Source of the DNA: Thermus brockianus
GTDB taxonomy: Bacteria > Deinococcota > Deinococci > Deinococcales > Thermaceae
Reading direction: 5' to 3'
Length of the DNA: 64,000 nt
NCBI RefSeq assembly: GCF_001880325.1
Contig: NZ_CP016312.1
Location: forward strand, 1,922,001 to 1,986,000
Shown one piece after another: positions 46,463 through 56,213 of this stretch. The notes under the pieces are model-generated. The model saw only the letters and a program-made list of their open reading frames with translations, ran no database searches and was not told where the DNA came from. A program made the position numbers and the translations under genes. The first letter of the stretch is position 1, and each line of letters starts with the position of its first letter.

Positions 46463-49400
46463 ATGGTGGAGGTCCACGCCTGCAGTCCTGGTTGCCGCCA
46501 CCACCTGGGGGGGGCAGGGTGGGGGGATGCGCCCTTGGTGCGCCTGGGCTACAACAAGGAGGCCCGGGCCAAGAAGTTCCCCTACCTAAGGGCCCTCCTG
46601 GAGCGCCCCGTGGTCTTTGACGGGGCCATGGGCACCGAGCTGCAAAAGAGGGACCTCGCCCCCGAGGACTACGGGGGGGAGGCCTACTTCGGCTGCCCCG
46701 AGGTGCTCAACCGCACCCGGCCCGAGGTGGTGCGGGAAATCCACCGGTCCTACCTCGAGGCCGGGGCCGAGGTGATTGAAACCAACACTTTTGGCGCCTT
46801 GCGGCACGTGCTGGCGGAGTACGGGCTAGGGGAGGAGGCGGAGGCGCTCGCCTACCTGGGGGCTAGGCTTGCCAAGGAGGTGGCGGAGCCCTGTGGGGCC
46901 TTTGTGGCGGGGGCCCTGGGCCCGGGGACCAAGCTCATCTCCTTGGGCCAGATCTCCTGGGACGAGCTCTTCGCCGCCTACAAGGAAGCGGTGCGGGGGT
47001 TGCTTCGGGGCGGGGTGGACCTGATTCTTTTGGAAACGGCCCAGGACATCCTCCAGGTGCGCTGCGCCGTTTTGGCGGCGCGGGAGGCCATGGCCGAGCT
47101 GCGCCGGGAGGTGCCCTTGCAGGTCCAGGTGACCTTTGAGGCCACGGGGACCCTCCTCGTGGGCACGGACGAGCAGGCGGCCTTGGCCGCTTTGGAGAGC
47201 CTGCCCGTGGACGTGGTGGGCATGAACTGCGCCACGGGCCCCGACCTCATGGACAGCAAGGTGCGCTACTTCGCGGAGCACAGTACCCGGTTCGTGGCCT
47301 GCCTGCCCAACGCCGGCCTGCCGCGGAACGAGGGGGGGAAGGTGGCCTACGACCTCACCCCCGAGGAGCTTGCCCGCTGGCACCGCAAGTTCGTCCTGGA
47401 GTACGGGGTGAACGCCGTGGGGGGGTGTTGCGGCACGGGGCCCGAGCACATCCGCAAGGTGGCGGAGGCGGTCAAGGGGTTCCCCGTTAGGGAGCGGCCC
47501 AAGGCCTTCCCGCCCCAGGTGGCTTCCCTCTACCAAGCGGTGCCTCTTCGGCAGGAGACGAGCCTTTTCCTGGTGGGCGAGAGGCTGAACGCCACGGGGA
47601 GCAAGCGCTTCCGGGAGATGCTCTTTGCGAAGGACCTCGAGGGCATCCTGGCCCTGGCGCAGGAGCAGGTGGCGGAGGGGGCCCACGCCCTGGACCTCTC
47701 CGTGGCCTGGACGGGCCGGGACGAGCTTGAGGACCTAAAGTGGCTCCTCCCCGGCCTCGCCACCGCCGCCACCGTGCCCGTTATGGTGGACTCCACCTCC
47801 CCCGAGGCCATGGAGCTTGCCCTCAAGTACCTGCCGGGCCGGGTCCTCCTGAACTCCGCCAACCTGGAGGACGGCCTGGAGCGGTTTGACCGGGTGGCCT
47901 CCTTGGCCAAGGCCCACGGGGCGGCCCTGGTGGTCCTGGCCATTGATGAGAAGGGCATGGCCAAGACCCGGGAGGAGAAGGTCCGGGTGGCCTTGCGCAT
48001 GTACGAGCGGCTCACGGAGCACCACGGCCTCCGCCCGGAGGACCTCCTCTTTGACCTCCTCACCTTCCCCATCACCCAAGGGGACGAGGAAAGCCGCCCT
48101 TTGGCCAAGGAAACCCTTCTGGCCCTGGAAGAGCTACGGGAGAGGCTTCCCGGCGTGGGGTTCATCCTGGGCGTGTCCAACGTCTCCTTCGGCTTGAAGC
48201 CCAGGGCCCGGCGGGTCCTCAACTCCGTCTTCCTGGACGAGGCCAGGAAGCGGGGCCTCACCGCCGCCATCGTGGATGCGGGGAAGATCCTCCCCATCGC
48301 CCAGATCCCCGAGGAGGCCTACGCCTTGGCCCTGGACCTCATCCATGACCGCAGGCGGGAAGGCTATGACCCCCTCATGGCCTTCATCGCCTATTTTGAG
48401 GCCCACCAAGAGGACCTGGCCCAAAAGGAGGACGCTTTCCAGGCCCTGCCCCTCCTGGAGAGGCTCAAGCGGCGGGTGGTGGAGGGGAGGAAGGTGGGCC
48501 TCGAGGCGGACCTGGAGGAGGCCCTGAGGGAGGGGCATAAGCCCCTAGACCTCATCAACGGCCCCCTCCTTGCGGGCATGAAGGAGGTGGGGGAGCTCTT
48601 TGGGGCGGGGAAGATGCAGCTTCCCTTTGTCCTCCAGGCCGCCGAGGTGATGAAAAGGGCCGTGGCCCACCTGGAACCCCACATGGAAAAGCGGGGTGCG
48701 GGCAAGGGCCGGATGATCCTGGCCACGGTGAAGGGGGACGTGCACGACATCGGCAAGAACCTGGTGGACATCATCCTCACCAACAACGGCTACCAGGTGA
48801 TCAACCTGGGCATCAAGGTGCCCATTGAGGAGATCCTAAGGGCGGTGGAGGAGCACAAGCCCCACGCCGTGGGCATGTCGGGTCTTTTGGTAAAGAGCAC
48901 CCAGGTGATGAAGGAGAACCTGGAGTACATGCGGGACAGGGGCTACACCCTCCCCGTCATCCTGGGCGGGGCGGCCCTCACCCGGAGCTTCGTGGAGGAG
49001 GAGCTTCGGGCCATCTACCCCAAGGTCTACTACGCCGAGGACGCCTTTGAAGGCCTAAGGCTCATGGAGGAGCTCACGGGCCACGCCTCTCCAGAGCTCA
49101 CCCGGAAGGCGCCTACCCGGCCCAAGCGGGAGGCGCCCCGGGTGGAGGCCCGCCCCAAGCCCGTGGGCGACCCCCCTGCCATCCCCCGCCCCCCCTTCTT
49201 CGGCGTGCGGGTGGAGGAGAACCTGGACCTGGCCACCATCGCCCACTACGTGAACAAGCTCGCCCTTTACCGGGGGCAGTGGGGGTATAGCCGCAAGGGC
49301 ATGGGCCGGGAGGAGTGGCAGGCCCTGGTGGAGCGGGAGGCGGAGCCCGTCTTCCGCCGCCTCCTCAAGGAGGCGAGGGAGGAGGGGTGGCTTCGGCCCC

Positions 49401-50017
49401 GTGTCCTCTATGGCTTCTTCCCCGTGGCCCGCGAGGGGGAGGAGCTTTGGGTCTATTCGCCCGAGACGGGGGAGGTCCTGGAGCGCTTCCGCTTTCCCCG
49501 GCAACGGGGTGGGGGGCTGAGCCTAGTGGACTACTTCCGCCCCCGCCATGCCCCACCTTTAGGCGACGAGGAGGCGTGGCTTCCCGCTTTTGAGGAAGGG
49601 GCCCGGGATGTGCTTGGGGTGCAGCTCGTGACCATGGGGGAGGAGCCGGGGAAGAAGGCGCGGGCCCTCTTTGAGAGCGGGGCGTACCAGGACTACCTCT
49701 TCGTCCACGGCTTCGCCGTGGAGATGACGGAGGCCTTGGCGGAGTACTGGCACAAGCGCATGCGGCAGATGTGGGGTATCGCCGGCCAGGACGCCACGGA
49801 GATCCCCAAGCTCTTCCAACAGGGCTACCAGGGGGCCCGCTACTCCTTCGGCTACCCTGCCTGCCCCGACCTTGCGGACCAGGCCAAGCTGGACCGGCTC
49901 ATGGGCTTTGCCCGCATCGGCGTGCAGCTTACGGAGAACTTCCAACTGGACCCCGAGCACGCCACCAGCGCCCTGGTGGTCCACCACCCCGAGGCCCGCT
50001 ACTTCAGCGTGGACTGA
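46463..50017 (+). CDS. metH: Cobalamin-dependent methionine synthase
   Basis: This 1184-residue enzyme moves a methyl group from methyltetrahydrofolate to homocysteine. The homocysteine domain spans about 35-330 (VVFDGAMGTELQKRDLAPED and the zinc-binding GGCCG near 318). The folate domain spans about 350-640, the cap and B12 domains 650-900 (DVHDIGKNLVDIILTNNGYQ with the cobalt-ligand His), and the reactivation domain 920-1184. About 30 N-terminal residues before the first domain are unusual. No cobalamin riboswitch is visible in front. Confidence 0.95.
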   Translation: MVEVHACSPGCRHHLGGAGWGDAPLVRLGYNKEARAKKFPYLRALLERPVVFDGAMGTELQKRDLAPEDYGGEAYFGCPEVLNRTRPEVVREIHRSYLEAGAEVIETNTFGALRHVLAEYGLGEEAEALAYLGARLAKEVAEPCGAFVAGALGPGTKLISLGQISWDELFAAYKEAVRGLLRGGVDLILLETAQDILQVRCAVLAAREAMAELRREVPLQVQVTFEATGTLLVGTDEQAALAALESLPVDVVGMNCATGPDLMDSKVRYFAEHSTRFVACLPNAGLPRNEGGKVAYDLTPEELARWHRKFVLEYGVNAVGGCCGTGPEHIRKVAEAVKGFPVRERPKAFPPQVASLYQAVPLRQETSLFLVGERLNATGSKRFREMLFAKDLEGILALAQEQVAEGAHALDLSVAWTGRDELEDLKWLLPGLATAATVPVMVDSTSPEAMELALKYLPGRVLLNSANLEDGLERFDRVASLAKAHGAALVVLAIDEKGMAKTREEKVRVALRMYERLTEHHGLRPEDLLFDLLTFPITQGDEESRPLAKETLLALEELRERLPGVGFILGVSNVSFGLKPRARRVLNSVFLDEARKRGLTAAIVDAGKILPIAQIPEEAYALALDLIHDRRREGYDPLMAFIAYFEAHQEDLAQKEDAFQALPLLERLKRRVVEGRKVGLEADLEEALREGHKPLDLINGPLLAGMKEVGELFGAGKMQLPFVLQAAEVMKRAVAHLEPHMEKRGAGKGRMILATVKGDVHDIGKNLVDIILTNNGYQVINLGIKVPIEEILRAVEEHKPHAVGMSGLLVKSTQVMKENLEYMRDRGYTLPVILGGAALTRSFVEEELRAIYPKVYYAEDAFEGLRLMEELTGHASPELTRKAPTRPKREAPRVEARPKPVGDPPAIPRPPFFGVRVEENLDLATIAHYVNKLALYRGQWGYSRKGMGREEWQALVEREAEPVFRRLLKEAREEGWLRPRVLYGFFPVAREGEELWVYSPETGEVLERFRFPRQRGGGLSLVDYFRPRHAPPLGDEEAWLPAFEEGARDVLGVQLVTMGEEPGKKARALFESGAYQDYLFVHGFAVEMTEALAEYWHKRMRQMWGIAGQDATEIPKLFQQGYQGARYSFGYPACPDLADQAKLDRLMGFARIGVQLTENFQLDPEHATSALVVHHPEARYFSVD

Positions 50018-50020
50018 AAG

Positions 50021-50042
50021 GGCCCCGGGGTACCCCGGGGCC
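50021..50042. terminator. Bidirectional terminator between metH and sulfurtransferase
   Basis: A fully palindromic 22-base GC hairpin lies between the two convergent stops and is followed by CTCCCTTT on one side and AAAG on the other. Confidence 0.75.
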
Positions 50043-50047
50043 TCCCT

Positions 50048-50905
50048 TTACTCCTCGCCCTTGGCGATGGGCACCCCCACCAGGTTGCCCCACTCTGTCC
50101 AGGAGCCGTCGTAGTTCCGCACACGGGGGTAGCCCAGAAGGTACTTGAGAACAAACCAGGAGTGGCTGGAGCGCTCGGCGATGCGGCAGTAGACCACCAC
50201 GTCCTTATCCTTGCTTACGCCCAAGGGCTCGTAGAGGGCCCTTAGCTCCTCGGCGCTCTTAAAGGTGCCGTCAGGGTTCACCGCCTTGGCCCAGGGGATG
50301 TTCTTGGCCCCGGGGATATGCCCGGCGCGCAGGGCGCCCTCCTGCGGGTAGTTGGGCATGTGGGTGAGCTCCCCCCGGTACTCCTCCGGGCTCCGCACGT
50401 CCACCAATGCCCCCTTCCCCTCCTTGACCTTGAGGATATGCTCCAGCACGTCGTCCCGGTAGGCGCGGATAGACTCGTCCCGGTAGGGCACCTCGTAGCG
50501 GCCCGGGGGGAAGCTCGGCACCTCGGTGGTGAGGGGCCGGCCCTCCTCCACCCACTTCTGCCGCCCCCCGTTCATGAGGCGCACGTCCTTGTGCCCGTTG
50601 TACTTGAAAAACCAGAAGGCGTAGGCGGCCCACCAGTTGTTCTTGTCGCCGTAGAGGACCACGGTGGTGTCGTTGGAGATGCCGAGCCGCTCCATGAGCC
50701 GGGCGAACGCCTCCTCGCCGATGAAGTCCCGCACCACCGGGTCCCAGAAGTCCCTTTGCCAGTCAATCTTCTGCGCCCCCGGGATGTGGCCCGTGTCGTA
50801 GAGGAGGATGTCCTCGTCCACCTCGAGGATCCGCACGTTAGGGTCTTCCAGGTGCGCCTGCACCCATTCGGTGCTGACCAGAACTTCCGGATGCGCGTAT
50901 CCCAT
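50048..50905 (-). CDS. Thiosulfate sulfurtransferase (rhodanese)
   Basis: The 285-residue protein has two rhodanese domains. The inactive N-terminal one includes [20 protein letters not shown]. The C-terminal one has [20 protein letters not shown] and the active-site loop [12 protein letters not shown], with catalytic Cys near residue 237. It transfers sulfane sulfur from thiosulfate to acceptors such as cyanide. The start is ATG 50905. Its promoter region faces the riboswitch-controlled operon. Confidence 0.93.
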   Translation of the reverse strand: MGYAHPEVLVSTEWVQAHLEDPNVRILEVDEDILLYDTGHIPGAQKIDWQRDFWDPVVRDFIGEEAFARLMERLGISNDTTVVLYGDKNNWWAAYAFWFFKYNGHKDVRLMNGGRQKWVEEGRPLTTEVPSFPPGRYEVPYRDESIRAYRDDVLEHILKVKEGKGALVDVRSPEEYRGELTHMPNYPQEGALRAGHIPGAKNIPWAKAVNPDGTFKSAEELRALYEPLGVSKDKDVVVYCRIAERSSHSWFVLKYLLGYPRVRNYDGSWTEWGNLVGVPIAKGEE

Positions 50906-50979
50906 AGGCACCTCCCGCCCCCAATATACCCTTGAGCGTCTGAAGGTAAAGAACGGGGGACACAATTTCCGCAATCTCC

Positions 50980-51008
50980 TTGTTTCCCGAGGCGGGGTTT
51001 GGTATAAA
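50980..51008 (+). promoter_or_regulatory. Promoter of the riboswitch transcript
   Basis: A -35 TTGTTT (50980-50985), a 17-base spacer, and the extended -10 TGGTATAAA (-10 hexamer 51003-51008) form one of the best sigma-A promoters in the window. Confidence 0.8.
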
Positions 51009-51009
51009 G

Positions 51010-51137
51010 GTACCTGCGGGGAGTAGCCGCCCCTAGTCGGGGGCCAGCCGGTCGTCAGTACGGGAGGTTTCCCCGGTCGGCTGGGGCGCTTTGGGCGCAT
51101 GGCGAGACCACCTAAAAGGTGGCCTCGGTTTTTGCTA
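51010..51137 (+). promoter_or_regulatory. yybP-ykoY (manganese) riboswitch with terminator
   Basis: The two conserved loops of this class are present: GGGGAGTAGC (51018-51027) and GGCGAGACC (51101-51109). The internal GTCGTCAGTACG segment (51051-51062) and the paired arms between them are also visible. The 3' strand ACCACCT can either close the aptamer P1 helix with the upstream AGGT or pair with AGGTGG to form a terminator (51104-51127) ending in GGTTTTTG. Mn2+ binding should therefore switch the downstream genes on. Confidence 0.88.
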
Positions 51138-51158
51138 CACCCCGCAAGGAGGTAAGGC

Positions 51159-51839
51159 ATGGACCTACTGGCAATCGCGCTCATGGCGTTGGTCTTCGTG
51201 GCTAGCTTAGCCATTCAAGGGGGCTTGCAGGCCACCTTTGCCCGTTTTGCCCGGGTGGCCAACAGCCGGGGGCTGACCGGGGCCCAGGTGGCCCGGGCCA
51301 TCCTGGATGCCCACGGGCTCACCCACGTGCGGGTGGAGCCCGTGCCCGGGGCCTTGACGGACCACTATGACCCCCGTGCCAAGGCGGTGCGGCTGTCCGA
51401 GCCCAACTACGCTTCCCCAAGCCTTGCTGCCCTGGCGGTGGCGGCCCACGAGGTGGGGCATGCGGTGCAGGACGCCCAGGGCTACGCCTGGCTCAGGGTG
51501 CGGGCGAGCCTCTGGCCGGCGGCGAGCCTGGGGAGCAACCTGGGGCCCATCCTGGTGGTGCTCGGCCTCATGGTGGGGGCCCTAGGCTTGGCCAAGCTTG
51601 GGCTTTACCTCTACCTGGCGGTGGCCCTCTTCCAGCTCATCACCCTGCCCGTGGAGTTTGATGCGTCCCGGAGGGCCCTGGACTTCCTAAGGCGCATGGG
51701 GTTCCTGGACGCCCGGGAGATGGGCCCGGCGCGGCAGGTGCTCACCTGGGCGGCCCTGACCTACGTGGCGGCCTTGGCCAGCTCCTTGGCCACCATCCTC
51801 TACTACGCCAGCCTCCTCATGGGGCGGAGGGAGGAGTAG
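51159..51839 (+). CDS. YugP-like membrane zinc metallopeptidase
   Basis: This 226-residue protein has an N-terminal membrane segment, the metallopeptidase motif HEVGH (residues 97-101, in [20 protein letters not shown]), and three or four further membrane helices. The family (YugP, zinc-dependent neutral peptidase 2) has no settled physiological role. It starts at ATG 51159 after AAGGAGG and is controlled by the manganese riboswitch just upstream, which links it to metal stress or membrane protein quality control. Confidence 0.9.
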   Translation: MDLLAIALMALVFVASLAIQGGLQATFARFARVANSRGLTGAQVARAILDAHGLTHVRVEPVPGALTDHYDPRAKAVRLSEPNYASPSLAALAVAAHEVGHAVQDAQGYAWLRVRASLWPAASLGSNLGPILVVLGLMVGALGLAKLGLYLYLAVALFQLITLPVEFDASRRALDFLRRMGFLDAREMGPARQVLTWAALTYVAALASSLATILYYASLLMGRREE

Positions 51840-52088
51840 ATGCCCCTTCTCCTCTGCCCCCAGTGCGGCGTGGGCATGAAGGAGGTGGAGCGCCGGGGGG
51901 TGCTCATAGACGTCTGCCCCCAGTGCGGGGGGGTGTGGCTGGACCGGGGGGAGCTGGAGAAGCTCCTCGCCGAGGCCCGGGCGGTGGAGAGGGCCTACGA
52001 GGAGGAGCGGGAGGCCTACTACCGCAAGGAAGGGAAGCCCTACAAAAAGAAGAAGGGTTTCCTGGAGTTCTTTGACCTCTTTGACTAG
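51840..52088 (+). CDS. TFIIB-type zinc-ribbon protein
   Basis: The 82-residue protein contains two CPQCG knuckles (residues 6-10 and 26-30) of the zf-TFIIB/DUF family and a charged C-terminal tail (EEEREAYYRKEGKPYKKKKG). It starts immediately after the metallopeptidase stop, so it is in the same riboswitch-controlled operon. A metal-binding or nucleic-acid-binding role is possible. Function is unknown. Confidence 0.85.
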   Translation: MPLLLCPQCGVGMKEVERRGVLIDVCPQCGGVWLDRGELEKLLAEARAVERAYEEEREAYYRKEGKPYKKKKGFLEFFDLFD

Positions 52089-52096
52089 GGAGAAGC

Positions 52097-52126
52097 CCCC
52101 TGGGAAGGTGCATGCCCAGGGGTTTT
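52097..52126 (+). terminator. Terminator after the zinc-ribbon gene
   Basis: An 8-bp stem CCCCTGGG/CCCAGGGG (52097-52104 with 52115-52122) is followed by TTTT. Confidence 0.8.
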
Positions 52127-52368
52127 CCCTTTTCTCCGCCCCGCAGGTACGGTGGGGGGTGGCGTGCGCATCCCTTGGGGCCTCCTCCGCCCTTAGCTCG
52201 CAGCGGGTGGCGAGGGGGTTGAAGAGGCCAGGCTTACCCAGATGCCCAGGGGTGTCGGGGTGCACGCAAAGGGTAGCGGAAGAGGCCCACCTCCTTCCCT
52301 TTGAGGGTCGGAAAGCCGGGGTGGCCCCCGAGGGGGCTTGGGGAACCCTTGGGCTGGAGGGGTTTTCC
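52127..52368. other. Non-coding gap
   Basis: About 240 bases between the zinc-ribbon gene and the MazG-like gene. The ORFs present have no ribosome-binding sites and Arg/Pro/Gly-rich composition. I see no RNA family or repeat beyond short GC inverted repeats, including one ending in GGGGTTTTCCC near 52360-52371. Confidence 0.5.
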
Positions 52369-52695
52369 CTAGCGGTTATCCCCTGACCCGGAAAGCTTCC
52401 CCCGCGCCTGGCGGGAGCGGAGTTTTTCCAGGTTGGCCTGGGCCACCGCCTCGAGGCTCACCCCCAGGTCCGTGGCCACCTGGGCCACGTACCAGAGCAC
52501 GTCCCCAAGTTCCTGTAGGAGGGCTTCCCGGGTCTCTGGGGTAAGGGTTCCCCCGTGGTCGCGGAGGACCTTTTTCACCTTGTTGGCCAGTTCCCCCGCC
52601 TCCCCCGCCAGGCCCAGGGTGGGGTAGAGGAGGCGGTAGGCCTCGGGGTAGAGGGCGGTCTTCTTGGCCTCTTCCTGGTAGGCGTCAAGGGTCAT
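52369..52695 (-). CDS. MazG-like nucleotide pyrophosphohydrolase
   Basis: The 108-residue all-alpha protein has the MazG metal-binding pattern: GLAGEAGELANKVKKVLRDH (EAGEL) and ALLQELGDVLWYVAQVATDL (ELGD). Such enzymes hydrolyse (d)NTPs or damaged nucleotides to monophosphates. The start is ATG 52695, overlapping the smc stop by 11 bases. Confidence 0.9.
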   Translation of the reverse strand: MTLDAYQEEAKKTALYPEAYRLLYPTLGLAGEAGELANKVKKVLRDHGGTLTPETREALLQELGDVLWYVAQVATDLGVSLEAVAQANLEKLRSRQARGKLSGSGDNR

Positions 52696-55600
52696 GGGCC
52701 ACCTCCTTGCGGATGGCGTACACCCGGCTCACGCCCCTCTCGGCAGTGACGCCGTAGAGGGCGTGGCAGGCCTCCATGGTGCGCTTTTGGTGGGTGACGA
52801 GGATGAACTGGCGCCCCGAGGCCAAAAACCGGGCGAAGCGGAGCAGGTTGGCCTCGTCCAGGGCAGCGTCCACCTCGTCCAGCACCGCCAGGGGAAGCCC
52901 CCCTTGGAGCTCCCCTAGGGCGAAGAGAAAGGCTAGGGCGCCTAGGGTCTTCTCCCCCAGGGAAAGGAGGCGGAGGTCCTGGGTGCGCTTGCCCTGGGGC
53001 ACCAGGAGGAGCCTTAGCCCCCGCCCTTCCCGCCTCACCTCCGTCTGGGCCCCCAGGAGGGCCAGGGCCTGGGTGCGGAAGGCCTCCTGGAAGCGGAGGA
53101 AGCTTTCCTTTAGGCGCTCGGCGTAGGCCTTTTCCACCGCCCTTGTTTCCCCCTCTAGGCGCAAGAGGGCTTCCTTGGCCTCCACCACCTCCCGTTCGCG
53201 GCGGGCGAGCTCCTCCCTAAGGGGCGCTAGCTCCCGCTCGGCCAGCGCGTTCACGGGACCCAGGCTTTCCCGCTCCCTTAGGACCTGGGCCAGGCGGGCC
53301 TGGAGCGCTCTTGGGGAGCCCGGTATCCTCTCCGCTTCCGGCAGGGCGGCGAGTTCCCGGGCGAGCTCCTCCAGGGTGGCCTCCCGCCTGGCGAGGAGGA
53401 GGCGGAGGTTTTCCCGTTCGGCCAGGAGGCGGTTGGCCTGGGTGAGGGTGCGGGCCTCCTTTTCCTGAAGGGCTTGGTGCTCCTGCCTGAGCTTGGCCCG
53501 TTGAGCTTCCAGGGCCTTGGCTTCCTCCAAGAGGGGCAGGGTGGCCTGAAGGCGCCCCTTTAGCTCGGCGAGGCGTTCTCTGACCCGGGCTGCCTCCGCC
53601 GCCGCCTTCTGCCATGCGGCGTGGGCCTCGGCCAGGAGGCGCCAGCGCTCGTGGGCTTCCGCCTGGGCCAGGAGCCCCTCCAGGGCCTGCCGCTCCTCTG
53701 CCAGGGCCTTGAGCCTCCCCTCGTCCCAGGTGGCCTCGGGGGGGTGGGGGGCTTGGGGGCGGGGGGAAGGGGGGCCTTGAGCCTTGCCTGGAGGGCCGCC
53801 ACCCTGGCCTGGGCTTCGGCGAGGGCCTGGCCGGAGGGAAGGGGCTTCAGGGCCTCCTCCAGGGCGTTTATGCGCTCCCGGAGCCGGGTCTCCTCCTCGG
53901 CCAGGTCCTCGAGGCGGCGGCGCAAGAGGAGGGTTTCCCCACCTCCCTTGACCCGCCCCCCGGTGAGGGCTCCCAGGCGCTCCAGCACCTCGCCCTCCCG
54001 CGTCACGAGCCGCTCCCGGCCCCCGGCGCGGCGGTAGGCCAAAGCGGCCTCCAGGTCGGCGAAGACCAGGGTATCCCCCAGAAGGGCGAGGAGGATGGCC
54101 TCGGCGGGAAGCCCAGGGGCGCGCAAGGAGGCCAGGCGGTAGGCGGGGCCGAGGAGCCCGGGGACGGGCTTGGGGTTGGGGGCGGGGGGTGGGTTGAGGA
54201 GGGTAAGGGGCAGGAAGGTGGCCCTACCCCCTTCCCGCTTGAGGAGGGCGATGGCCGCTTTGGCCGCCTCCTCGTCCTGGGCCAAGACCCACTGGAGCCT
54301 CGGACCTAGGGCCACCTCCAAGGCCACTTCCAGCCCGGGCTCGGGCCGCACCAGGTCCGCCACCACCCCAAGGATTCCCCTTAGCCCCCGCACCCGCTTG
54401 GGGCCCTCGTGCAGGTCCACCCCCGCTTCCAGGAGGCGGCTTAGGCGTTCCCGCTCCCGGGAGGCGGCCCGGAGCTGGGCCTTGGCCTCCTCCAACTGGG
54501 CCTCCAGCGCCCTACGCTTTTCCCAGGCTTCCTTTAGCTGGGCCAGGGCTTCCTCCCTTTCCGCAAGCTCCGCTTGGAGCCGCTCCCGCTCCGCCAGGGC
54601 TTCCTGGTGTTGCCGTAGGCGCTCCTCATAGCGGGCGGCCTCGGCCTCGTGGCGGCGCCAAGCCTCCTCTAAGCGGCGTTTTTCCCCTAAGAGCCGCTCC
54701 TCCTCCGCCTTGAGGCGGGCCAGGCGGGCCCGGACCTCCTTGGCGCTTAGGGGCGGGGCGGGCACGGGGGGGCCAGGGTCTTCCGGGGGCGGCCGGTCCA
54801 GGGCCTTGAGGATCCGGGAAAGCTCCCGTTCTTCCGCCTGAAGCCCCTCCCGCTCCTTGAGGAGGAGGCGTACCTCCTCAAGCCGGCGCCGTAAGGCCTC
54901 CTCCTCGGCGTGGACGGCTTCTTGGCGTTCCTTAAGCCCTCTTTGCGCCTCCTTCAGGAGGGCTTCCTCCTTCGCCAGCTCCTCCAGGCGGGCCTCGGCC
55001 TTGGCCATCTCCGCCCTGGCCTCCTCCATGCGGGCCAGGAGGACGCTGCGCCGAAGCCTCAGGGCCTCCAGGTCCAAGGCGCGGGCCCGGGCCGCCCGCT
55101 CCGCTTCCCCTTGGAGCCGGCTTACCTCCGCTTTTAGGCGCTCCAAGCCTGCCTCCCGCTCTTCCAGGAGGGCCGAGGCCTCCTTAAGCCGCTCCTCCGC
55201 CGCCTTGGCCGCCTCGGCCACGGGCTTAAGCCCGGCGGCCTCCTCCAGGTGGGCGAGGAGCACCTCCTCGGGGGCTTCCAACAGCGCCCCGATCTCCCCT
55301 TGGCCCACGATGGCGTACCCGCCCCGGCCTAGGCCGGTGCCCGCGAGGGCGAGGGCCAAGGCCTTGGCGCTGGCCGGGCGGCCGTTCACCTTGAGGAAGG
55401 TGCGGTCGCCTTCCAAGCGCCTTTCCACCACCAGCCGCTCCTTCCCCCGGGAAAGCTCCAGCCGCACCTCGGCAAACCCCAAAGGCGGGCGGCCCTCCGC
55501 CCCGTGGAAGAGGAAAGCGGCGAGCTCCTGGCCCCTGAGCTCCTGGGCCCGGGCTCCGGTGACGAAGCGCAGGGCTTCCACCAGGTTGCTTTTGCCCGAG

Positions 55601-55713
55601 CCGTTGGGGCCGATGATGCCCGTGACGGGGTCGGGGAAGTCCAGGGTAGTGCGCTCGGCGAAGGACTTAAACCCTTGGAGGGTCAAGCGGTCTATGCGCC
55701 AGGCTTCGGTCAT
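52685..55713 (-). CDS. smc: SMC chromosome-segregation ATPase, frame interrupted once
   Basis: Together the pieces give about 1009 codons, a normal SMC length. The N-terminal ATPase half has Walker A GPNGSGKSNLVEAL (residues 35-48), then coiled coil, a Gly-rich hinge near 54,000-54,450, coiled coil, and the C-terminal half with signature LLSLGEKTLGALAFLFALGE and Walker B LAVLDEVDAALDEANLLRF. The reading frame breaks at the G7-T-G6 tract (53738-53751). One extra base restores the continuous frame that resumes with PEATWDEGRLKALAEERQAL. The rest is intact, so a homopolymer sequencing error is likely. Confidence 0.9.
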
Positions 55714-56213
55714 GGCAGGCGGATGGGCTTTTGCAGGTCCAGGTGGGCCAGGCCGGGGGTGGGCTTCCCCTCCACCAGGAAGCGCACCTCTTCCGCCTCG
55801 GGGAAGGTGGCGAGAAGGGTGTAGGCCAGGCTGTAGAGCCGGAAAACCTCCCCGGTGGCGTCTAGCCCTTGGGCAAAATTGCCGGGCAGGTCCACCACCA
55901 ACGCCTGGCCTAAGCGGAAGAGGGCCCTCGGCCTAGGGGACTGGGTAGCCTCGGCCCAGGCGGCGAGGGCCCGGCCTTCCGGGCTTTCCCCGGGGGCGAG
56001 GCTGAGCGTTTCCGCTTCCTTCACGAAGCCTTGGGGTGGGTCGGGGCGGTGGAGGACCAGGGTAAGGGTGTTGGCCCTTGCCTCGCTTTCCGAGGGCAGG
56101 GGCAAGGCCCCCGTGGTCTCTTTCCCGGTGCTTTTCCAGTAAACGAAGGCCCCCAGGGAGAAGGCGAGGAGCCCGAGCACGTTCCAGAAGGTCAAGAACC
56201 CACGCACGCTCAC
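55710..56213 (-). CDS. GerMN-domain exported protein
   Basis: This 167-residue protein has a membrane anchor near the N-terminus (LTFWNVLGLLAFSLGAFVYW) followed by a GerMN domain (ANTLTLVLHRPDPPQGFVKE, then DATGEVFRLYSLAYTLLATF and EVRFLVEGKP). GerMN domains occur in exported proteins linked to cell-wall remodelling in many non-spore-formers. It overlaps the amidase gene by 4 bases, supporting a peptidoglycan role. Confidence 0.85.
   Translation of the reverse strand: MSVRGFLTFWNVLGLLAFSLGAFVYWKSTGKETTGALPLPSESEARANTLTLVLHRPDPPQGFVKEAETLSLAPGESPEGRALAAWAEATQSPRPRALFRLGQALVVDLPGNFAQGLDATGEVFRLYSLAYTLLATFPEAEEVRFLVEGKPTPGLAHLDLQKPIRLP

Noticed and set aside
46421-46560. Cobalamin riboswitch ahead of metH
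   Set aside because: The spacing is too short, and no B12 box or other conserved aptamer segment is recognisable; a TACACT promoter sits right at the ATG.
52127-52368. A structured RNA or small gene in the gap before the MazG-like gene
   Set aside because: Only short GC inverted repeats are visible and no conserved RNA motif or start signal is present.
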